Assembly (NCBI GenBank): GCA_018673255.1
Contig: JABHDC010000236.1
Span: forward strand, 47,112-111,111
Source of the DNA: Gemmatimonadota bacterium
GTDB taxonomy: Bacteria > Latescibacterota > UBA2968 > UBA8231
Direction of reading: 5' to 3'
DNA: 64,000 nucleotides
Part shown: one piece after another, positions 7,947-15,168 of the stretch
Numbering within the stretch: the stretch's first letter is position 1
How the letters are laid out: every line of letters begins with the position of its first letter
Notes under the pieces: model-generated
What the model saw: only the letters and a program-made list of their open reading frames with translations
What the model was told of the DNA's origin: nothing
Databases searched by the model: none
Made by a program: the position numbers and the translations under genes

Positions 7947-9226
7947 AAGGGATCTGCCTGACCGCCGGCCTGCTGCTGGTGACCTTCTGTTTTCTGGCGA
8001 CCCAGGCGGTGGCCCAGGACACGCCGGCTTCGACCATCGTGCCCGGCTCGACGACCGAACATGTCACCGATGCGCCTCTCGTGTTTCTGGATTGTGGTTT
8101 CTGTGATGTGAGCTTCATCCGTCGCCAGGTCCCCTTCGTCAATTGGGTTCGAGATCGGGAGGATGCTGTCGTCCACGTCCTGATCACGCGCCAGGGCACC
8201 GCCGCCGGTGGAAGCGACTATGCCCTCGACTTCATCGGGCTGAAGGGCCGTTCGGGTACCGAGCAATCGCTGCAATACGTCTCGCCCCCCTCCTACACTC
8301 GTGATGAAGTTCGCCAGGGCATGACCGGTATTCTCAAGATTGGCTTGCTGCCTTTCATGGATTCCCCGGCGCTGGCCCGCTTGCGCGTTGATGTCGACGA
8401 GTCCGAACAGGCGACGGTACCTGCCACGCCAGACCAGGATCCGTGGGACAGCTGGGTCTTCGAGGTGGAGGCCAGTGGCGATATGGAGAAGGAGACGCAA
8501 CGCACCGAGTTGGCCTTGGATGGCGGCTTGTCCGCCAATCGTGTCACCGAGGCGTGGCGAATCCGCAACTATTTCCGCATCGAGTACGACGAGGATCGAT
8601 TCGAGGCGGGCGGCGTCGAATCGAAGAGCAGCTCTCATGAATGGCGCCAGTATTCGGCGATGACCCGATCTCTGGGACCTCACATGTCGGCGGGCGTGTC
8701 GGTGCGGGCCTGGTCAGCCACCTATGACAACGTCGACTTCGGCCTGCAGATCGCGCCGGCCATCGAATACAGCTACTGGCCCTACGACCTGGACCAGAAG
8801 GCGGTACTCACCGTCGCCTACTACCTGGGTCGGCGCCAGATGAACTATGCGAAGCGCACGGTGTACGGCGAGTTGGCCGAGGCACGTTACAATCAGACCC
8901 TCGACATCGATCTGCGGCTGACGCAGCCCTGGGGATCGGTGCGCACCAGTCTGGAAGGATCCCACTACCTCCACGACCTGGAACGGTATCGCCTTGAGTT
9001 CTTCAGCCGGTTGTCCCTGCGTCTCTTCCGGGGCCTGTCGCTGAACCTGGTGACAGGGGTCGATCGGATCAACGACCAGTTGAGTCTGGAAGCCGGCGAA
9101 GCCTCGCTGGAAGAGATCTTGCTCCGACGGCGCGAGCTGGCCACCAACTACGAAGTGTGGGGACGGATCGGTTTCTCTTACACCTTCGGATCGATTTACA
9201 ACAATGTCGTCAACACGCGCTTGTAG
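7943..9226 (+). CDS. Secreted protein, probable outer-membrane beta-barrel, 427 aa
   Basis: The ATG at 7943 overlaps the racemase stop as ATGA. A signal peptide is clear (MKGICLTAGLLLVTFCFLAT, cleavage after AVAQ). After it comes a conserved-looking segment with VFLDCGFCDVSFIRRQVPFV and WVRDREDAVVHVLIT, a pattern I recall from uncharacterised Bacteroidota-type secreted proteins. The C-terminal two thirds is alternating amphipathic strands rich in Tyr, Trp and Arg, and the protein ends near an aromatic strand (GFSYTFGSIYNNVV), consistent with a barrel. Two close cysteines could form a disulfide. Function unknown. Operon context suggests it serves uptake or processing of D-glutamate-containing material. 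Confidence 0.65.
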   Translation: MKGICLTAGLLLVTFCFLATQAVAQDTPASTIVPGSTTEHVTDAPLVFLDCGFCDVSFIRRQVPFVNWVRDREDAVVHVLITRQGTAAGGSDYALDFIGLKGRSGTEQSLQYVSPPSYTRDEVRQGMTGILKIGLLPFMDSPALARLRVDVDESEQATVPATPDQDPWDSWVFEVEASGDMEKETQRTELALDGGLSANRVTEAWRIRNYFRIEYDEDRFEAGGVESKSSSHEWRQYSAMTRSLGPHMSAGVSVRAWSATYDNVDFGLQIAPAIEYSYWPYDLDQKAVLTVAYYLGRRQMNYAKRTVYGELAEARYNQTLDIDLRLTQPWGSVRTSLEGSHYLHDLERYRLEFFSRLSLRLFRGLSLNLVTGVDRINDQLSLEAGEASLEEILLRRRELATNYEVWGRIGFSYTFGSIYNNVVNTRL

Positions 9227-9250
9227 ATGGTGTCAAAGGGAGCCTTGCTC

Positions 9251-11029
9251 ATGAGACCTGCACGAACCGTGACCGGATCCCTGGCAGCACTCATGGCCCT
9301 CATCATCTCATGGGCCCTGCCGGTCCCGGCCCAGACCCGATCAACGGATGTCTCGCTCCGGATCCTCGTCGACAAGGTGTTGATGGAGCACAACGACTGG
9401 GTGCTGACCGAGCAACACGTGGCCGAAGTGGCCGCGGCCGGATTCAATGCGCTGTCGCCGCGTCGAGGCAACGACGATGAGGATACGGTGCGCCAGGTTG
9501 CCCAGTGGTGCCAGGCGCACGACCTGGTGTATCTGCCATGGATGCGTGGCACCCTCAGTGCTGAGCCCGCAGAAGGTGCAACGGATCGATTGGTCTGGGC
9601 CGATGGTCGGCCCCAGGATCTGTTCGCGCCGAACAGCGACACGCTGTGGTCGTGGTTGGAAGAGCGACTCAGTGCCCATGCCCGTCTTGGCCTCGAACAG
9701 GAATCCCTCGTCGGTGCCTTCCTCGATTTCGAGAATTATGCCCCGGGACGCCAGGGCAATGCCTATCCGGTATCCTTCGATTCGCAGGCCCTGGCACGCT
9801 TTGCCGATGCCTATCGCCTCGATATCCCGGCACTGCCGGCCAATCAGCGATCCACATGGCTGCGCACCCATGGACACCTGGCCGCCTTCGAAGCCTTTTC
9901 GATCGAACAGTGGCGATTGCGATGCCGGGAATTACGGCGGCATCTGGATCAGATCGACCCGACCTTCCGCCTGTGCGTCTACCCCTCAGGTGGCACGCGT
10001 TTCATCGAAGAAGCGGTCTGGAAGGAGTGGTCGACACTTCAGGCTCCACTGATCCTTGCCGATGCCTCAACCTACGGCCGGCCCGCAGGTTTGCTGCCTC
10101 AACCCGAGTCTCTGGCGTTCCAGCAAGAGCGACTCATGCGCCGCCACTCGCGTGCTGCCGAGGTCGTAGAGAATCTCACCTACCTGGGAGGCATCGACCC
10201 GGTCGTGCGTGGTGCCGATCCCGAGTATAGCGGCAAGAATGCGGTGATGATCGACGCCGCCGTCGATGGGTACTGGGTGTTCTACGAGGGCCCCGATTAC
10301 GAGGGCGAACACAAGCAGTATTTCGCCTGGTTCGACTGGGCCAACGACGCCATCACCACCGGTCGCCCGGGTGCCTGGCGTGAACCGCGCACCACCCCGG
10401 ATCCCTGGGATGCGGCCCGGGTCGAGATGCACACCACACTGCCACAAGTCGGTGTCTACGGTCTGAAGCCGGCCATGGTGGAGTTGCTGGATGCAGCCGG
10501 TGAATTCGAGGTACACGAACTGCACGGTATGTCACCGACGTATCTGAAGCAGTTCGATGTTGTGGTGCTGCAGAATTTCAACGTCGCCGGCGACCGAGAT
10601 CATCCTTTCGTGGTGGCCCTGCGTGATTTCGTCACCCAAGGGGGCGGCCTCATGCTCGCCCATGACACCGCCTGGTTTCTGGCCAGTCCCATCCCGGAGG
10701 TCGCCAGTCGCGGCCTGCCGGAGAACAATGTGGAAGCGACACGGCATGTCGTGGATACACAACTGAACATCGTCGTGTCCCACCCGGCCACCGGTGTTGC
10801 AGAAGGAACCGATTTCACGACCGAGTTTCGCGACCATATGATCTTTCGCCCCGGTCCGCAGGGGCGTGTGGTCGTGGAGAATCGCTTCGGCGAACCTGTC
10901 TATGTGGTGGGCGAATTTGGTAAGGGCCATGTGCTGTTTTCCGGATCATATTACGGCTATACGCGCCCCATCACCGGACACGAACGAACCGTCTTCCTGG
11001 CGGGCATGCGATGGTTGGCAACGCCTTAG
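9251..11029 (+). CDS. Secreted glycosidase-like protein with C-terminal ThuA/glutamine-amidotransferase-like domain
   Basis: A 592-residue secreted protein. The ATG at 9251 has GGGAG 8 bases upstream and begins a signal peptide (SLAALMALIISWALPVPAQ). Residues about 30-390 look like a TIM-barrel hydrolase domain (FNALSPRRG, GAFLDFENYAPG, EYSGKNAVMIDAAVDGYWVF). Residues about 400-590 resemble the ThuA-like flavodoxin/amidotransferase fold (FDVVVLQNFN, FVTQGGGLMLAHDTAWF, then GKGHVLFSGSYYGY). The substrate is unknown, though such fusions typically act on glycans. It is the last gene of the dgcN-like operon, and its stop lies 7 bases from the convergent MFS gene's stop. Confidence 0.6.
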   Translation: MRPARTVTGSLAALMALIISWALPVPAQTRSTDVSLRILVDKVLMEHNDWVLTEQHVAEVAAAGFNALSPRRGNDDEDTVRQVAQWCQAHDLVYLPWMRGTLSAEPAEGATDRLVWADGRPQDLFAPNSDTLWSWLEERLSAHARLGLEQESLVGAFLDFENYAPGRQGNAYPVSFDSQALARFADAYRLDIPALPANQRSTWLRTHGHLAAFEAFSIEQWRLRCRELRRHLDQIDPTFRLCVYPSGGTRFIEEAVWKEWSTLQAPLILADASTYGRPAGLLPQPESLAFQQERLMRRHSRAAEVVENLTYLGGIDPVVRGADPEYSGKNAVMIDAAVDGYWVFYEGPDYEGEHKQYFAWFDWANDAITTGRPGAWREPRTTPDPWDAARVEMHTTLPQVGVYGLKPAMVELLDAAGEFEVHELHGMSPTYLKQFDVVVLQNFNVAGDRDHPFVVALRDFVTQGGGLMLAHDTAWFLASPIPEVASRGLPENNVEATRHVVDTQLNIVVSHPATGVAEGTDFTTEFRDHMIFRPGPQGRVVVENRFGEPVYVVGEFGKGHVLFSGSYYGYTRPITGHERTVFLAGMRWLATP

Positions 11030-11036
11030 TGCCTTG

Positions 11037-12326
11037 TCACAGTTCCGAGTCAGATGCAATCCTCGACATTGGGGGACGCGCAGCCAGTGCCGCAAAGGAA
11101 GCCAGCGCCCCAAATGCGGCCAGCGTCAGGAATGCGTCACGATACGAGCCGGTGACATCGCGGATGACGCCGGCGAAGAGGGGTCCTGACGTCATGCCGA
11201 TCATGATCAGCAGCGAGCTGAAACCGGAGACCTTGGCGTAGGCGCGTCGCCCGAAGTATTCAGCGCGAATCGAGTTGATGATGGTGCCGCGCGCGCCCCA
11301 GGCGATGCCGTGCAAGACGGCAAAGAGGATCGCTCCGGTCAGTGTCGTCGCATAGGCGAGGATGACCATCGCCGCCGCGTGCATCCACATGGCGACGAAG
11401 ATGATGAGCCGTTTGTCGACCCGCTCACCCAACAGCCCGCCCAGCAACTGCCCCCCGATCACGACCACGACCAGCAACGCCACGACGCTGCCTGCGACAG
11501 GTTGCGACAGGCCCATACTTTCCACCATGTGCGGAATCTGGTGGACGAGGACGGTGCCCACGATGAGCAGGGCACTGGCATGCACCAGCGACAGAAACCA
11601 GAATGTGGGCGTACGCAGCGCCTGACTCGCCGTGAAGTTCGGCTCTCGGTTCGCCCCTTGCGTTTCATGCCCTGGTGAAATGGGATCACCATCCGGCCGC
11701 TGCCCGTAGTCTTCGGGTCGACGGCGCATCAGTTGCGAGGCCGGGATCGCGATGACCGCAATCAGGATGGCGGACAAGACAGCCATCCATCGCCAACCTT
11801 GATGCTGAATGAGGTAGACGACAACGGGAATGAGCAATCCACCGGTCCCCATCCCCGCCAAGGTGAGGCCCAGTGCCGTAGAACGCCGACGAGCAAACCA
11901 CTGCGTCACCGTCGTGGCAATGGGCATGAAGCCACCCAGGCTCGATCCCAGGGCGATGATGGCCAGAGCAACATAGAAGCTGGTGAGCGAATCGACGCGA
12001 CTGAAGAGAAGGAAGCCGATGGCGAACAGCGTGTTGCCCACGCTCATCACAGGCCGGGGCCCGAATCGATCGATCAGCCAGCCCTGTAGCGGCCCCAGGA
12101 TGCCACTCTCCATCCGCAGCAGTGCAAAGGCACTGGCCAGGATGGTCCGACTCCAGCCGAATTCCGCCTGCAGGGGCAGCACGTAGGCTGAGAACGCGTG
12201 AAAGAGCAGGCCGCCATTGAGCAACTGAATGGCGAAGCCCGCAGCGACGATGATCCAGCCGTAGAACAAGCCAGAGACCCCGATCGGTGGATATGGGCGG
12301 AACAACGGATGTGGTAGAGAGGACAA
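11037..12326 (-). CDS. Major facilitator superfamily transporter, 429 aa
   Basis: An inner-membrane carrier with about 12 predicted transmembrane helices in two six-helix halves. A charged central loop (RPDGDPISPGHETQGANREP) separates them. The MFS loop 2-3 motif appears as GWLIDRFGPRPVMSVG, and the second-half counterpart as GLLGERVDKRLIIF. FYGWIIVAAGFAIQ in helix 1 is typical of the monocarboxylate/oxalate-formate-like MFS subgroup, so an organic anion is a reasonable guess, but the substrate is not shown. It stands alone, convergent with the operon ending at 11029 and divergent from the Spy-like gene. Confidence 0.85.
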   Translation of the reverse strand: MSSLPHPLFRPYPPIGVSGLFYGWIIVAAGFAIQLLNGGLLFHAFSAYVLPLQAEFGWSRTILASAFALLRMESGILGPLQGWLIDRFGPRPVMSVGNTLFAIGFLLFSRVDSLTSFYVALAIIALGSSLGGFMPIATTVTQWFARRRSTALGLTLAGMGTGGLLIPVVVYLIQHQGWRWMAVLSAILIAVIAIPASQLMRRRPEDYGQRPDGDPISPGHETQGANREPNFTASQALRTPTFWFLSLVHASALLIVGTVLVHQIPHMVESMGLSQPVAGSVVALLVVVVIGGQLLGGLLGERVDKRLIIFVAMWMHAAAMVILAYATTLTGAILFAVLHGIAWGARGTIINSIRAEYFGRRAYAKVSGFSSLLIMIGMTSGPLFAGVIRDVTGSYRDAFLTLAAFGALASFAALAARPPMSRIASDSEL

Positions 12327-12503
12327 CCAACACCAGGATCGCCGGCAGGACCAGTTGATGAATTCGTCGTGTGATTAAACGCGAGGCGTCCGGTGCGCAT
12401 CCAAAGGGCACAACAATGCCGGGAGACATCGTCGTGGAACAGACCGGGGTCATCGACGGCTGACCCATGCACGGCAACGCCGTCACAGCATAGGAGATTA
12501 ACA

Positions 12504-13385
12504 ATGAGAAGTGTCGTCCAACTGAGTATTGTGGGGGCTGCTGCCCTGTGCCTGATGCTGGCGGATGCGGCCGACGCGGGCGGACGCGGTGGCCAGGGCC
12601 GAGGCGGCCAAGGTCGAGGCGCTCGCAATGGATCGGGCCTGACCGTGGACCGAGAGCAGAGGCAGGCCCGTCGCGACCAGCAGCAAGCCCGTCTGACAGA
12701 AGCGCTGGAACTGACCCAGGAGCAGCAGGGACAGTGGGAACAGTTGCGCGAAGAAGGGCAGGCTGAGATGAAAGCCCTTCACGCCGGTGGCGAGGTGAGT
12801 CGCGAGGATGCAGAGGCGTTGCGCGCAACCCATCGCGAAGCCTTCAGAGCGATTCTCACCGACACGCAACGCGAGACGCTGGAGCAACTGCACCAGGAAC
12901 GCGCTGAACGGGGGGCCGGTGACCGAGGTCGCGGTAGAGGTCGCGGGCCACGACAGGGCGCGCGCCTGGATGGACATGGCCAGGCCGACCCGGAGAAGAT
13001 GGAGGCACGCCGTGCCGAACGCCGCGAAGCCGTGGCGCAGGCACTGGGGTTGACCGAAGAACAGCAGGGCCAGATGGATCAGATCCGCCAGGATCATCGC
13101 GCCGCCATGGACGCTCTTCGTGCCAGTGGGGATGTCGATCGAGAGGATGTCCAAGCCCTGCGCACCCAGCAGCGGACGGATCTGGATGCGATTCTGACAC
13201 CTGAACAGCTGGCCACACTGGCACAACTGCATGAGCAACGCCCAGCTCGTGGCCGCAGGGGTCCCAGGGGACACGGCCCTGATGGTGACATGGCTGGCGA
13301 TGCAGTAGAAGAAGCGGTCGAGGGGGCGGGAAAAGCCGCCACCATCTCCACCACCTGGTCCGACGTGAAGAAGCAGGACCGGTAG
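12504..13385 (+). CDS. Spy/CpxP-like periplasmic LTxxQ-repeat protein, 293 aa
   Basis: The ATG at 12504 follows GGAG by about 8 bases and starts a signal peptide (SVVQLSIVGAAALCLMLADA). The mature protein has two similar helical modules, with LELTQEQQGQWEQL in the first and LGLTEEQQGQMDQI in the second, each followed by an Ala/Glu/Arg-rich helix. This LTxxQ pattern marks Spy/CpxP-type periplasmic chaperones and metal or envelope-stress responders. Arg-Gly-rich linkers (GRGGQGRG, DRGRGRGRGP) separate the modules and are unusual. The C-terminus is low complexity. A perfect terminator follows at 13470. Confidence 0.65.
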   Translation: MRSVVQLSIVGAAALCLMLADAADAGGRGGQGRGGQGRGARNGSGLTVDREQRQARRDQQQARLTEALELTQEQQGQWEQLREEGQAEMKALHAGGEVSREDAEALRATHREAFRAILTDTQRETLEQLHQERAERGAGDRGRGRGRGPRQGARLDGHGQADPEKMEARRAERREAVAQALGLTEEQQGQMDQIRQDHRAAMDALRASGDVDREDVQALRTQQRTDLDAILTPEQLATLAQLHEQRPARGRRGPRGHGPDGDMAGDAVEEAVEGAGKAATISTTWSDVKKQDR

Positions 13386-13469
13386 TCGCAGGTCTCGCTG
13401 CCCCGGCAACCGCAGGCTCACCAGTGCAGGTAGTTTTCTCGCCCGAACGATCAGTTACTTCTGATGGAC

Positions 13470-13505
13470 AAGGGACCATCACCCTTCCCAGGGTGATGGT
13501 CCCTT
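13470..13505 (+). terminator. Strong intrinsic terminator
   Basis: A perfect 14-bp stem (13472-13485 with 13490-13503), extendable to 16 bp with A-T pairs, with a TCCC loop and a TTTT tail. It lies about 85 bases after the Spy-like gene and before the convergent gene ending at 13605. Confidence 0.85.
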
Positions 13506-13604
13506 TTCGTTTCAAACGGGTCTGCGAATCGTATCGAAGACGACGACCGGCGTGGTCTGCCAGGGCCGCCGTCATCACACCACCACCACCGTGCGCTTCG
13601 ATGT

Positions 13605-14558
13605 CTAGCGTGACAGGTCTTGCGCCTGGAGATTTACACAGTCACCCTGGGCGGCCACCTGCGCCGGTGTCATCACCTCGTCAGATGCCACAAAAAGATC
13701 CACACGCGTCGGCGGGCCCGGGTCTTGGACGGTGACGACCAGTCGCCGATCACCCACCAACTGCTGGAGTTGTGCCGCGTTCTGCTCAGCCAGAGCTGGG
13801 GCCCGGTCGATGCGGGGGACCCCCGTGAGTTGCAGTCGCCGCCTCTGGTGCAGATGTGGACCCAGGACGAGGGTGGCATCCAATTCATGGCCGGAGCAGA
13901 ATTGGGGTCGGCGCAGTTCATATGTGTAGAGCCGCTGATCGGCAGCCCCCCAGACCGGCCGTAGATCGGCACCCTGATCCGTCACGACCCATTCGACCAC
14001 GACAGGAGCGTCGGCCGTCTCCACCAGACGCTGCGCCCGTTCGGTGAGGGCACCCAGTGCCGAGGCCTGCAGCTGCAGGCCAAAACCCAGGTCCAGACTG
14101 GGGGCCGAGCTGTTGGCCAGATCGGGCACTAGTCGGTACGTCATGAGTCGCCCACGGCGAGGCGTCCATTCATTCTGTGACTGGTGCGCTCGGATCTGCT
14201 CCTGCAGTCGTCGCACACTCCAGCCTTCGTCGCGCGTCTGCTGTAGCAGACGCGCCATGGTGTCCTCGTCTTCGAGGGTGACCAGCGCACGGCAGTGGCT
14301 CCAGGAGAGGCCAGACCACGTGGTCAAATTCGGCAGCCGTTGATAGAAGCGTCGCGCCCGATAGAGGGTCCGGGGCAGAAGACCCAGCTGCCGGGCCAGG
14401 GAATCGATGCTCTGTTCGCCGTAGGTGGCACGGTCACCGAGTTGTTCGTGCAACAGACGACCCAGCTCCCAATACGCCCGCGCCTTGTCCTGCCCCAGGT
14501 CAGTCTCCCGCGACACCGTCCGGGCCGCATCGGCCAGTTCCTGCGCCCACGCGGTCAT
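13605..14558 (-). CDS. DUF1016-N-terminal domain protein with degenerate staphylococcal-nuclease-like C-terminus
   Basis: A 317-residue cytoplasmic protein whose ATG (14558) overlaps the stop of the upstream receiver gene (ATGA). Residues about 25-125 match the DUF1016 N-terminal helical domain: AYWELGRLLHEQL, YGEQSIDSLARQLG, then LSWSHCRALV. In YhcG-type proteins this domain precedes a PD-(D/E)XK nuclease; here it is followed by a region with YELRRPQ, RRRLQLTGVPRID and CVNLQAQDL, whose layout resembles the SNase barrel. The expected DGDT and PE catalytic signatures are missing, so it is probably not an active nuclease. The SNase assignment is inference. Coupling to a receiver suggests a phosphorylation-controlled partner. 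Confidence 0.6.
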   Translation of the reverse strand: MTAWAQELADAARTVSRETDLGQDKARAYWELGRLLHEQLGDRATYGEQSIDSLARQLGLLPRTLYRARRFYQRLPNLTTWSGLSWSHCRALVTLEDEDTMARLLQQTRDEGWSVRRLQEQIRAHQSQNEWTPRRGRLMTYRLVPDLANSSAPSLDLGFGLQLQASALGALTERAQRLVETADAPVVVEWVVTDQGADLRPVWGAADQRLYTYELRRPQFCSGHELDATLVLGPHLHQRRRLQLTGVPRIDRAPALAEQNAAQLQQLVGDRRLVVTVQDPGPPTRVDLFVASDEVMTPAQVAAQGDCVNLQAQDLSR

Positions 14559-15025
14559 CCTTCGCCTCCATCTGACGGGGAACCGCCCAGCGCCAGATGC
14601 AGGACTTTGAGCAGACGATCTGTCGAAATGGGCTTGCGCAGCACACCGGCCACCTGCTGACCCGTCTGTTTGAACTCGGTGCTGGCCGACTCGGTGCAGA
14701 CGATCACCTTCACCTCCGGATCCAATTGCTGCAACTTGGCCAATACCGCCTGCCCCGGGACATCGGTGAGAACCAGATCGAGGATGACGATGGCAATTTC
14801 CCGCTTCTTTTCCAGAAACAGCTTGAGCCCGGAGATCCCCGCATCCGCTTCGATCACCTCGAAACCATAATATTCCAGATTCTTGGTCAGTGTCTTGCGA
14901 GCGATGGCAGAGTCGTCGATGAGGAGGACCGCCTGCTTGCCGCCCTGCGTCGCCAGGACCTTGCTGATATCGATATTGAGCTTGCCCACCGGCGCCTGCT
15001 CTCTGATCACAGTTATCTGAGACAC
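14555..15025 (-). CDS. Single-domain response regulator (receiver only), 156 aa
   Basis: The receiver domain occupies about 30-146. The acidic pocket is D37/D38 (LLIDDSA), the phosphoacceptor is D83 (VILDLVLTD), the switch Thr is T111 (CTES) and the conserved Lys is K131 (LRKPIS). There is no output domain, so it must act by protein-protein contact. The 29-residue N-terminal extension is unusual. It starts at a GTG (15025) with a weak ribosome site. The last four bases overlap the DUF1016-domain gene, so the two proteins are probably made together and may bind each other. No kinase is adjacent; the orphan kinase at 2721 could be its partner, but that is speculation. Confidence 0.8.
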   Translation of the reverse strand: MSQITVIREQAPVGKLNIDISKVLATQGGKQAVLLIDDSAIARKTLTKNLEYYGFEVIEADAGISGLKLFLEKKREIAIVILDLVLTDVPGQAVLAKLQQLDPEVKVIVCTESASTEFKQTGQQVAGVLRKPISTDRLLKVLHLALGGSPSDGGEG

Positions 15026-15168
15026 ACATGCTCTGGATCGTTCGGGCCCAATCTGGTATCTGACTACCGATCCTGCAAGCCAGACCCGGGTGACCCACCC
15101 GGATCAGGGAGAAGATCGTAGATTAAGAGGCTCTCGAAGTGTTGCCGAAATCCAATCCATGAAGATCC

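Noticed and set aside
14559..15098. N-terminal extension of the DUF1016-domain frame up to 15098
   Set aside because: It runs antiparallel in frame through the receiver gene and is Arg/Gly-rich without motifs; the ATG at 14558 with ATGA overlap is the proper start.
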